From contig NZ_LBFC01000009.1 of assembly GCF_001990485.1 (NCBI RefSeq), positions 1 through 49,952 on the forward strand: a DNA stretch of 49,952 nt, written 5' to 3'. The notes beneath the pieces were generated by a model. That model did no database searches. It worked only from the letters and a program-made list of their open reading frames with translations, and had not been told where the DNA came from. A program made the translations under genes and the position numbers. Of the stretch, positions 1 to 7,611 are shown piece by piece; positions within the stretch are counted from its first letter, which is position 1, and each line of letters begins with the position of its first letter. This DNA is from Thermosipho affectus (GTDB lineage: Bacteria > Thermotogota > Thermotogae > Thermotogales > Fervidobacteriaceae).

Positions 1-36
1 GATGAATTAATCGAAAATATTTCTAAACTTAACTAA
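1..36 (+). CDS. C-terminal end of an upstream gene (partial)
   Basis: An open frame enters from the left edge and closes at a TAA 14 bases before the next ATG. Only eleven residues (DELIENISKLN) are visible, so the product cannot be named. In Thermotoga the next gene's homologue lies beside [FeFe]-hydrogenase maturase genes, so a maturase is a guess from synteny only. The close spacing suggests it shares a transcript with the next gene. Confidence 0.4.
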   Translation, partial: DELIENISKLN

Positions 37-50
37 AAAGGGGGGGTATT

Positions 51-317
51 ATGGATATAACAGTCAGAACGGTCATGGCCATTTTAATCGATAACAGGGA
101 AAAATCTGCAACTAAAGTGCAAGAACTATTAACAGAATATGGATGTTACATCAAAACTAGACTAGGACTTCACGAAGGAGTACCTCAATACTGTTCAAAT
201 TCTGGGCTAATCATTCTAGAACTAGTAGATGATGAATCAAAACACGATGAATTAAAGGAAAAGTTAAACCAAATACCCGGTGTAAAATCAGATTTAATGA
301 GACTAAAATTTGACTAA
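51..317 (+). CDS. TM1266-family putative [FeFe]-hydrogenase system regulator
   Basis: An 88-residue protein that fits the small ACT/NikR-like family typified by T. maritima TM1266, usually found beside [FeFe]-hydrogenase maturation genes. Visible family features are an N-terminal beta strand (VRTVMAILIDNR), a central R-x-G-L-H element (about residues 37-41), a single cysteine before S-G-L-I (about 48-54) and a C-terminal I-P-G-V turn. There is no DNA-binding helix-turn-helix, so if it regulates it probably senses a small ligand or metal and acts through a partner; that is inference. The start is set by a strong G-run Shine-Dalgarno (38-46) before ATG. It is followed directly by a bidirectional hairpin terminator. 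Confidence 0.85.
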   Translation: MDITVRTVMAILIDNREKSATKVQELLTEYGCYIKTRLGLHEGVPQYCSNSGLIILELVDDESKHDELKEKLNQIPGVKSDLMRLKFD

Positions 318-320
318 AAA

Positions 321-346
321 AAAGGCTCCCAATGGGAGCCTTTTTA
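321..346. terminator. Bidirectional intrinsic terminator
   Basis: GGCTCCC (324-330), loop AAT, GGGAGCC (334-340), flanked by A-run and T-run on either side, between two convergent genes. The stop codon of the minus-strand receptor gene (344-346) lies within the T-run, so one hairpin serves both genes. Confidence 0.85.
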
Positions 347-2137
347 TATATCTATCTTCTCTATATTTTCTTGTATCAATTCTAGCAAACTAATAGTTTT
401 GCTTACGTTATCAAAGACTGTCCTTAATTCCGTCAAAAATCTTTGAATAGATGCACTTATTTCTTCTGCTGTTGCACTACTTTCCTCTGAGATTGCCAAC
501 AGATTTTGAATACTATTTGTTATATCTTCCAATTTACTTGCTTCTGTATTTAACGATTCAATCAAAGAATTTAAATGTCCGGTAATATCCGATATCACCT
601 GACTAGATTCCTTACTTTTTTTAGAACTTTCCGAAAGTGCCTTTGTCTGTGCTTTTAAATTTTCATATCCAGAAACAACTCCAACACTCAAATTCTCTAT
701 ACCGCTTGAAATCTTTGTTAGGAAATCAGATATCTTATTTGCAGATTCTTTACTTTCTTCTGCTAGTTTCCTTATTTCATCGGCAACTACTGCAAATCCT
801 CTTCCAGCTTCCCCGCTTCTTGCTGCTTCAATTGCAGCGTTAAGTGCAAGTAAATTTGTTTGTTCTGCTATGCTCATAACAGTATCGGCAATTTCTTTTA
901 TTTCATCTGCTTGTTTTCTAAGTTCTTTACTTTCATTTGCTATTTTTTCAAAATCATCACTTACATTTTCTATGTTAAATGATACATTTTCAACACTCTT
1001 TGCCGCAGATATAATATTTTCAACCGCCTCGTTTAAATTTTGCACTATTTCATTTTGAACACTTATCGTTTGTGAAATAGTATCCACATTTGATGTTACT
1101 GCATCTGAAATCCTTTCTGCATCATTACTTATTTGAACGGCGGTATCCGCAACCTGTGAAGATAATTCCTTCATCGTATCAATCTGTTCTTCAACAACTT
1201 CAATTGATGACATTGTCTTGCTGGAAAAACTCAACAATTCTTCGGTATCACCTTGGAATGATATCAACAACTCTTTGATTTTTTCATTTGCCTTGTTTAA
1301 CTCATGTGTTATTTTCTCAAAGTTTTCTTCACCAGAAACATATGTAACAGAGGAAAGATCTTCAAATTTTAGTGCACTAAATCCCTTCTTTAAATCTAAA
1401 ACAATAGGCAAAGACAAAGCAAATGTGGAAAGCGCCACTATTATCGAAGAAACAACCGGTGATAAAAAGCTTGAAGACAGTAACGAAACAATAAATACAA
1501 TTAACGGAAGGAAAATAACATTACTCTTTAATATATTTTTCAAAATACCAAATGATACCAATCTAAACGACTTTAATTTTATCAACTTTCCGTATGGTTT
1601 TGAAGCCTTTATTCTTATTTCCACAAAAGAAGTGCTATTATTTGTACCTTGATCCAGCACTTCCGTAGTTATGGGATCTTTGAAAAAGTCAGAAGCTCCC
1701 CTCACTAACCCTAAAAAGTAACTTCTAAAATCCCTATTTGATTGATACCTTACAATCGCAGTTTTTTCGTCTATATATTTGTATATAATCCTTGGAGGCT
1801 TTGCCCCCTTAATTCTCCTTGTAAGTGCCCTATGGACCATATCCATAGTGCTCAAAAATGAAAGAATACCATCTTTTTTAAAATACCCTGGATAATACTT
1901 ATGAAAGCTTTTAATATTTTCATATCCTGTTTCTTCCCAAACTTTCTCAAATGTTTTCCCAGTCTTTTCTGCAAGTTTTCTTGAAAATCTAATTACCATT
2001 TCATCATCTACATCATTAATTGGACTTTGGAGTATGTCTAAATCTACGTTGAATTCATTAATAAGAGAATCTACAAGACTTTCACCGTATAGTCTTTTCC
2101 AAGTATTTATCCAAATGTTCATAACAAAACTCTTCAT
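344..2137 (-). CDS. H-NOX heme gas-sensor / methyl-accepting chemotaxis protein fusion
   Basis: 597 residues. Residues 1-187 are a heme-nitric oxide/oxygen-binding (H-NOX) domain that aligns without a gap, from memory, to the Caldanaerobacter tengcongensis H-NOX: proximal heme ligand H102, propionate clamp Y131-x-S133-x-R135, P115, and the three distal-pocket residues of O2-binding members, W9, N74 and Y140. Next comes a short hydrophobic hairpin (about 205-250), then a coiled coil and a chemotaxis signalling domain with the conserved tip ([18 protein letters not shown], about residues 425-445). The sensor is therefore cytoplasmic and membrane tethered, and should signal to CheA/CheW. The start is supported by alignment of the N-terminus and by an AGAGGTGA site 5' of ATG. 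It lies 21 bases after the DUF445 gene, probably one operon. O2 binding rather than NO only is inferred from Y140. Confidence 0.93.
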   Translation of the reverse strand: MKSFVMNIWINTWKRLYGESLVDSLINEFNVDLDILQSPINDVDDEMVIRFSRKLAEKTGKTFEKVWEETGYENIKSFHKYYPGYFKKDGILSFLSTMDMVHRALTRRIKGAKPPRIIYKYIDEKTAIVRYQSNRDFRSYFLGLVRGASDFFKDPITTEVLDQGTNNSTSFVEIRIKASKPYGKLIKLKSFRLVSFGILKNILKSNVIFLPLIVFIVSLLSSSFLSPVVSSIIVALSTFALSLPIVLDLKKGFSALKFEDLSSVTYVSGEENFEKITHELNKANEKIKELLISFQGDTEELLSFSSKTMSSIEVVEEQIDTMKELSSQVADTAVQISNDAERISDAVTSNVDTISQTISVQNEIVQNLNEAVENIISAAKSVENVSFNIENVSDDFEKIANESKELRKQADEIKEIADTVMSIAEQTNLLALNAAIEAARSGEAGRGFAVVADEIRKLAEESKESANKISDFLTKISSGIENLSVGVVSGYENLKAQTKALSESSKKSKESSQVISDITGHLNSLIESLNTEASKLEDITNSIQNLLAISEESSATAEEISASIQRFLTELRTVFDNVSKTISLLELIQENIEKIDI

Positions 2138-2158
2138 ACAATCACCTCTCTTAAATCA

Positions 2159-2875
2159 TTAAATCATTTGTATAACACTTATTAAAATCCCAAGTGGAAT
2201 ACCTAAAAGTTCTATATACCGCAACTCTCTCTTTGCTATCCTCAAAATTACAGTTTCCATCTCATCGACTGTGTAATTTTCTATCTTTTCCCTTACAATA
2301 TCTTTAAAGGGTATTCTTTCGAAGACTTTTTCCAACACTTTTATTATATCATATTCTCCATCCGTTAAATTCTTTTCAATCATTTTGTATATACTTCCTT
2401 TACTTTCAAGATCTACTTTTATATCCTTAAAAACATTGTCTAAAACAGAAGAAACAATCCTATCAACAGGTATTAAAGGTATACTTATTTTTGAAGATAA
2501 ATATCGCAAAATAGCATTTTTTGTATCTTCATTCAAAAGCTTTGAAAAATTTCCAACAATAAAACGCATAATGTCATCTTTGAAATTCAATTGATCTAAA
2601 TTTCTTTTCATGAAATTCTTAAGAGATTCAGTATTAATAAATTCGTCTTCTATCACCCTTGAAAGATTTTGGGCAATCTCATACTTTTTCCTTGGAATTA
2701 CCCCTTGAATTCCCAAAATTTTTCTTTTAGGGTTAAAAAGCATCCAAATTGCAAGCATATTTGTAATATATCCTACCAATGCACCTGTTGCAAGAATTCC
2801 AAGTGGAGAATGGAAAATAAATTTTGTCAATACAAAAATAGTTAAAAGTATCAAAAAAGGCAAATCAAAAAACAT
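2159..2875 (-). CDS. DUF445 family membrane protein
   Basis: 238 residues. An N-terminal hydrophobic segment (about 4-20) is followed by the family signature G-Y-I-T-N-M-L-A-I-W-M-L-F-x-P (about 35-49), then a G-V-I-P-R-K-K-x-x-I-A-x-N-L motif (58-71), a long helical middle, and a C-terminal hydrophobic helix beginning E-L-R-Y-I-E-L-L-G (217-225) that fits the family's closing membrane segment. The family (YheB-like) has no established biochemical role. AAGGAGGG lies just upstream of the ATG. It is the first gene of a minus-strand pair with the gas-sensing receptor; whether the two are functionally linked is unknown. Confidence 0.85.
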   Translation of the reverse strand: MFFDLPFLILLTIFVLTKFIFHSPLGILATGALVGYITNMLAIWMLFNPKRKILGIQGVIPRKKYEIAQNLSRVIEDEFINTESLKNFMKRNLDQLNFKDDIMRFIVGNFSKLLNEDTKNAILRYLSSKISIPLIPVDRIVSSVLDNVFKDIKVDLESKGSIYKMIEKNLTDGEYDIIKVLEKVFERIPFKDIVREKIENYTVDEMETVILRIAKRELRYIELLGIPLGILISVIQMI

Positions 2876-2922
2876 AAAATCCCTCCTTATAATGATAAAA
2901 TATATTGGAAAGGGGTGAAAAA

Positions 2923-3633
2923 ATTAAGTTGCAAAAGTACCTTCAACTTTGTGGATACGCTCGAAGAAAGGCAGATATAATTATATTTTCTGGAAGGATA
3001 AAAGTCAATAACAAAGTGGTTAAAGAACCATGGTACGAAGTTAAAAATAGTGATGTTGTATCTTTAGACAATCAAAAATTAACGTCAAACAACTTTGAAT
3101 ATTACGCTTTACACAAACCAAAGGGATACGTTACTACCCTCTACGATCCAAAGGAAAAGAAAACCATAAAGGAATTTTTCAAAGACAAACCATTAAAAGT
3201 GGCAGGACGCTTAGACAAAGATGCAACTGGTGTTTTAATTTTAACTAATGATGGAGAGTTAATAAATATTCTAACTAGTGCAAAATACAGGGTAAAAAAA
3301 GTTTATATTGTAAAAGTAAAGGGAAAAATAAACTTCAAAGAACTTTTAACTTTAAAAAAAGGGATATGGGACAACGGCGAATTTTTAAGATTGGAATACT
3401 TTGAAATATTAGACGTGGGATTTAATTATTCCACAGTTAAAGTAGAAATGATAAAGGGAAAAAAACATGAAGTAAAAAGATTATTCAAAAACATAAACCA
3501 CGAAGTGTTAGAGTTAAAAAGAATCTCACATGGACCAATTGATATCTCCTTTGTTCCAAACCCAGGTGATATAAAAGAAATAAAGGGAAAGCTTTTAAAA
3601 AAACTATTAAAACTAAAGGAGAGGAAAGCATGA
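2923..3633 (+). CDS. RsuA/RluB-family pseudouridine synthase, probable ATT start
   Basis: About 236 residues. An N-terminal S4 RNA-binding domain (starts K-L-Q-K-Y-L, G-Y-A-R-R-K-A) precedes the synthase domain with the catalytic-Asp motif G-R-L-D-K-D-A-T-G-V-L-I-L-T and a C-terminal G-K-K-H-E-V-K-R motif. It isomerises a uridine in ribosomal RNA; which site cannot be told. Start choice is the oddity: no ATG is available. TTG at 2905 has no Shine-Dalgarno and lies 12 bases after a TATAAT (2888-2893). ATT at 2923 sits seven bases after GGGG of AGGGGTGA (2911-2918), the same layout used before ATG elsewhere here, and gives the family-typical N-terminus. TTG at 2929 is the fallback. The stop overlaps the galE start by four bases. 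Confidence 0.88.
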   Translation: MKLQKYLQLCGYARRKADIIIFSGRIKVNNKVVKEPWYEVKNSDVVSLDNQKLTSNNFEYYALHKPKGYVTTLYDPKEKKTIKEFFKDKPLKVAGRLDKDATGVLILTNDGELINILTSAKYRVKKVYIVKVKGKINFKELLTLKKGIWDNGEFLRLEYFEILDVGFNYSTVKVEMIKGKKHEVKRLFKNINHEVLELKRISHGPIDISFVPNPGDIKEIKGKLLKKLLKLKERKA

Positions 3634-4613
3634 ATATTTTGGTTGCAGGAGGAGCAGGATACATAGGTTCACACGTTTGTAAGATGCTAAATGAAAAGGG
3701 ATATAACGTAATAGTACTTGACAACCTATCAAACGGACATAGAGAATTTGCAAAATACGGAAAATTCATACCAGGTGATATATCAGATAAAAAACTTTTG
3801 GATATTATCTTTGAACATTACAACATCGCTGCAGTTATGCATTTTTGTGCATATATAGAAGTTGGAGAGTCTGTAATAAACCCATATAAATACTATGAAA
3901 ACAACGTTTCAAATACACTTGTTCTTTTAAATTCAATGTTAAAACACAACGTTAATAAATTTATTTTTTCATCCACAGCAGCAGTCTACGGCATGCCAGA
4001 GAAAATTCCCATAAAAGAAGATGCCCCCAAAAATCCCATTAATCCGTACGGAAAGAGTAAATATATGGTAGAGGAAATTTTGGACGATTTTGATAAAGCG
4101 TATAACCTAAAAAGTATAAGATTTAGATATTTTAACGCAGCAGGAGCAGATGAATCAGGGGAAATAGGTGAAGCACACAACCCAGAAACACACCTTATAC
4201 CGCTAATATTAGATGCAGCACTTGGAAAAAGAGAAAGTATAAAGATCTTCGGAACAGACTATGAAACAAAAGATGGAACATGTATCAGAGATTTTGTACA
4301 TGTCAATGACCTTGCAAATGCACACATAAAAGGACTTGAATATCTTTTAAAAGAAAACAAAACCGATTGTTTTAACTTGGGAAGTGGTAATGGTTATTCT
4401 GTAAGAGAAGTCATAGAGAAGGTAAAAGAGATAACAAATATAGATTTCAAAGTAGAGGAAATAGAAAGAAGGCCGGGAGATCCTGCATATTTGATTGCAG
4501 ACAACCAAAAAGCAAAAAAAATACTCTCATGGGAACCAAAATATTCACTAGATGATATCATTAAAACAGCTTGGACTTGGCACAAGGAGAGATATAATGG
4601 GCGTACTCGATGA
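3630..4613 (+). CDS. galE: UDP-glucose 4-epimerase
   Basis: 327 residues, normal for GalE. It interconverts UDP-glucose and UDP-galactose in the Leloir pathway and for surface glycans. Visible: NAD-binding Rossmann motif G-G-A-G-Y-I-G-S-H (7-15), D-N-L-S-N-G, active-site S-S-T-A-A-V-Y-G and catalytic Y-x-x-x-K (Y-G-K-S-K), then R-Y-F-N-A-A-G and the substrate-domain run G-T-x-x-x-T-x-D-G-T-C-I-R-D. The ATG overlaps the stop of the pseudouridine synthase (ATGA) behind GGAGAGGAAAG, so the two are translationally coupled. Its last 17 bases overlap the start of the addA-like gene. Confidence 0.95.
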   Translation: MNILVAGGAGYIGSHVCKMLNEKGYNVIVLDNLSNGHREFAKYGKFIPGDISDKKLLDIIFEHYNIAAVMHFCAYIEVGESVINPYKYYENNVSNTLVLLNSMLKHNVNKFIFSSTAAVYGMPEKIPIKEDAPKNPINPYGKSKYMVEEILDDFDKAYNLKSIRFRYFNAAGADESGEIGEAHNPETHLIPLILDAALGKRESIKIFGTDYETKDGTCIRDFVHVNDLANAHIKGLEYLLKENKTDCFNLGSGNGYSVREVIEKVKEITNIDFKVEEIERRPGDPAYLIADNQKAKKILSWEPKYSLDDIIKTAWTWHKERYNGRTR

Positions 4614-7611
4614 GATTAAAAGCAATATAAACAGAAATTACTTTATTTCCGCATCAGCAGGTACGGGAAAAACTTATACTATTACCCACTACTACGTGGA
4701 AATACTAAACGAATACGAAAAAATAAATTATCCAGAAATAGTCGATGAAATAGTTGTTGCCACATTCACAAAAAAAGCGGCTTCAGAAATGAAAGAAAGA
4801 ATCTTTCAACTTGTAAAAGAGAAAAATTCTCCATATTGGAAGAAAATAAAAAACTATCTGCCACGTGCAATAATTTCCACAATAGATAGCTTTTGTCAAC
4901 GGATATTAAGAGAGGAAAATGTAAACGCAAAAATAGATCCAAATTTTACCATAATCAGTGATTTAAAAATGAATAAATTAATAGAAAGATCTGTATATTT
5001 GACTTTAAAATTTGTCTTTCAACTGTACGACTATGATAAAACAGACATAAACCTAAACATTTCAAAGTTAAGAAAAAAACAAATCGAGATTATACTACAA
5101 AGTCTGAAAAAAAACAAAAATAGCATAAAAAAACTTTTTGAAATATATCAAAACATAGACGAAGTAGAAAATTTGTTAAAATATACACTTTCAAATTGGA
5201 GAACAGAGATGAAAAATGCAACTATTCTAGAAAAGCTATTTGAAACTGCAAAAGAAGAATCACTAGCCTTAAAAGCCTTTAAAGACATGCTTCTGATTTC
5301 AAAAGAAATATATGAAGCTTTTACAGTTGATAATTTTGAATACGACTTTAAAGGTATTTTAGAAAAAACACTAGACATTTTAGAAGATAAAAACATAAGA
5401 AAAAAATACCAAAAAAGGTTTAAATATATAATTATCGATGAATTTCAAGATACAAACTACCTACAAAAAGAACTATTCGATAAATTACACACAAAAGAAA
5501 ATTATCTCTTTTACGTAGGGGATAGAAAGCAATCAATATACAGATTTAGAAATTCAGACGTCTCCGTATTTTTAAAAACTCAAAATGAATTTGAAGAAAA
5601 TGGTGAAAAAATCTTGGCACTAAAAGACAACTATAGATCAAACAGCGAACTTGTAAAATACTTCAATTTCATATCAAAACACAAAATTTTCAACAAACAT
5701 ATAGTCCAAAAAACAAATAACATAGATAAGTACGAAACATTTAAAGTACTTGAACCAAATATATACAAAAAACTATGGTTTGATGATGAAAAAGACACGT
5801 CAAAGCCCACTATTTTTTGCAAAGGAAAAGTTCCTTCATTAAATAACAAAGAAAACGGAAGGATAAAATACGTTATTGTATCACTAGATAAAAAAGAAAA
5901 AAAAGAAAAAAAAGAAGCGCTAGTTGCAGCGTATATAATAAAAAAACTCGTTGGAAAAGAATTAACCATTAATGTAAAAAATAAATGTATAGACAAAAAG
6001 ATCACATACGGTGATTTTGCTATATTAAGATCCAGACTGTCAAATGCAGAAGGCATCTACAAAGAAGTATTTGAAGCGTACAATATTCCATTACACATAG
6101 TAGGCGGAAAAAGTTTCTACAAACAACTAGAAATTCAAACAATTTTAAACGCATTATTTGCTGTACAAAATCCAAATAACAACTATTATTTTACAAGATT
6201 TTTCTTCTCGCCACTTGTACTAGGAAAGTTTAAAGACTACGAGAAAATTGTAAGCGAAAAAAAAGAAAATGAAACATTATTTGAAGCGGCAAAGAGAATA
6301 CATAAAAGTCATGCACTAGAAGTACTTGAAAAATACGCACATTTAAAATACTACATAAGACCAACAGAAATTTTAAAGGGATTAATTAAAGACCTAAATT
6401 ATTTTGAAAAATTAGTCTATTTTAAAGATAAAGAATCCGCTATCTTAAACGTCAAAAAACTTATCTTGGAAGCGGAAAACTTTGATCAACTTGCAGATTC
6501 TTTTTCTGAGTTAATAAAGCTAATTCAAAAAATAGGTGATACAAACGAAGCAGAAGCTTCTACAGAAGATGAAACATCAGAAAGTGTCAAATTAATGACC
6601 ATTCACGCATCTAAAGGTCTCGAATTTAAAATTGTCTTATTAGGCGATCTTTTCGCTAATTTAAACACAAAAAATTCCAAAGATTTAAAATTCTACAACA
6701 AGAAAGATAAAAATTATTTTATGTTGACCAAAATAATGGATAACCTAGATAAAAACACACTGGAATTGATAAAGGAATTTTACCTTGATGAGGTATACGA
6801 TGAAACAGAAGTATTAAGAAAAATATATGTTGCAATAACGAGGGCTTCTGAAATGTTTATTCCAATAATCTTTAACGAAAACAAAGAAAACGTTGCAAAA
6901 TATCTAAAATTATCAGATGACGAAATAGAAGAATTAAAAAAGGAAATTAAAAGTTTTGAATACGTAGAAATTAATAATGTAGAAATTCCAACAGAACAAA
7001 AAAAGCACACAAAGGAAAAAGAAGATATTCCACAAGAAAATTTAAAAGATTTTTCCCATCTATCGTATAAATCGTACATCTCACCCACTACATTATACGG
7101 ATATCTAGGAAATGAAAACGAGGCAAAAGAAGAGATAACATTGGATTTAAACGAACAAACTTTTAAAGGATCGCAAATTCACAGAAAACTCTCAAACGCA
7201 AATACACTCTCACAACTGAGATACCTTGAAGAAACTGGAGAAATAAAGGTGAAACTTTCACATAAAATAGGACATCTTTTTGAAAATTCAAAAATCTTGC
7301 CAGAGTGGAGAATAGTAAAGCCTTTTTTCCATAAAAACAGAAAATACATGCTCTTTGGCATACCAGATAAAGTAATCTTTAAAGACAATTTCATATACAT
7401 TCTTGATTTTAAAAACACAAAAAATTTAGACGATGAAAAATACATATTCCAAGTAAATTTTTATATGTATCTCTTAAAAGATTTTGGAAATGTAAAAGAA
7501 GCATACATTATCTCCACTAAAACAGGAGATATGCTAAAAATATCGTATAAAGAAGGATTTGAAGAGATGATAAAAAAAGCTATAGATAATTTTGAGAAGG
7601 TGGAAAAATGA
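4597..7611 (+). CDS. addA: AddA-like ATP-dependent helicase/nuclease subunit A
   Basis: 1004 residues. UvrD/RecB superfamily 1A helicase for double-strand break end processing with the next gene's product. Motifs in order: Walker A (A-S-A-G-T-G-K-T, about 18-26), motif Ia (V-A-T-F-T-K-K-A-A), S-T-I-D-S-F-C, Walker B (I-I-D-E-F-Q-D-T, about 279), motif III (G-D-R-K-Q-S-I-Y-R-F-R, about 307), motif IV (D-N-Y-R-S-N), motif V (T-I-H-A-S-K-G-L-E-F, about 667) and motif VI (Y-V-A-I-T-R-A, about 744). A C-terminal RecB-like nuclease follows: G-x-x-x-H near 870, then D-K-V-I-F and I-L-D-F-K-N (about 924-942). ATG at 4597 is chosen for its AAGGAGAG site; an ATG at 4552 lies inside galE without one. 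The stop overlaps the next start. Confidence 0.9.
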   Translation: MGVLDEIKSNINRNYFISASAGTGKTYTITHYYVEILNEYEKINYPEIVDEIVVATFTKKAASEMKERIFQLVKEKNSPYWKKIKNYLPRAIISTIDSFCQRILREENVNAKIDPNFTIISDLKMNKLIERSVYLTLKFVFQLYDYDKTDINLNISKLRKKQIEIILQSLKKNKNSIKKLFEIYQNIDEVENLLKYTLSNWRTEMKNATILEKLFETAKEESLALKAFKDMLLISKEIYEAFTVDNFEYDFKGILEKTLDILEDKNIRKKYQKRFKYIIIDEFQDTNYLQKELFDKLHTKENYLFYVGDRKQSIYRFRNSDVSVFLKTQNEFEENGEKILALKDNYRSNSELVKYFNFISKHKIFNKHIVQKTNNIDKYETFKVLEPNIYKKLWFDDEKDTSKPTIFCKGKVPSLNNKENGRIKYVIVSLDKKEKKEKKEALVAAYIIKKLVGKELTINVKNKCIDKKITYGDFAILRSRLSNAEGIYKEVFEAYNIPLHIVGGKSFYKQLEIQTILNALFAVQNPNNNYYFTRFFFSPLVLGKFKDYEKIVSEKKENETLFEAAKRIHKSHALEVLEKYAHLKYYIRPTEILKGLIKDLNYFEKLVYFKDKESAILNVKKLILEAENFDQLADSFSELIKLIQKIGDTNEAEASTEDETSESVKLMTIHASKGLEFKIVLLGDLFANLNTKNSKDLKFYNKKDKNYFMLTKIMDNLDKNTLELIKEFYLDEVYDETEVLRKIYVAITRASEMFIPIIFNENKENVAKYLKLSDDEIEELKKEIKSFEYVEINNVEIPTEQKKHTKEKEDIPQENLKDFSHLSYKSYISPTTLYGYLGNENEAKEEITLDLNEQTFKGSQIHRKLSNANTLSQLRYLEETGEIKVKLSHKIGHLFENSKILPEWRIVKPFFHKNRKYMLFGIPDKVIFKDNFIYILDFKNTKNLDDEKYIFQVNFYMYLLKDFGNVKEAYIISTKTGDMLKISYKEGFEEMIKKAIDNFEKVEK

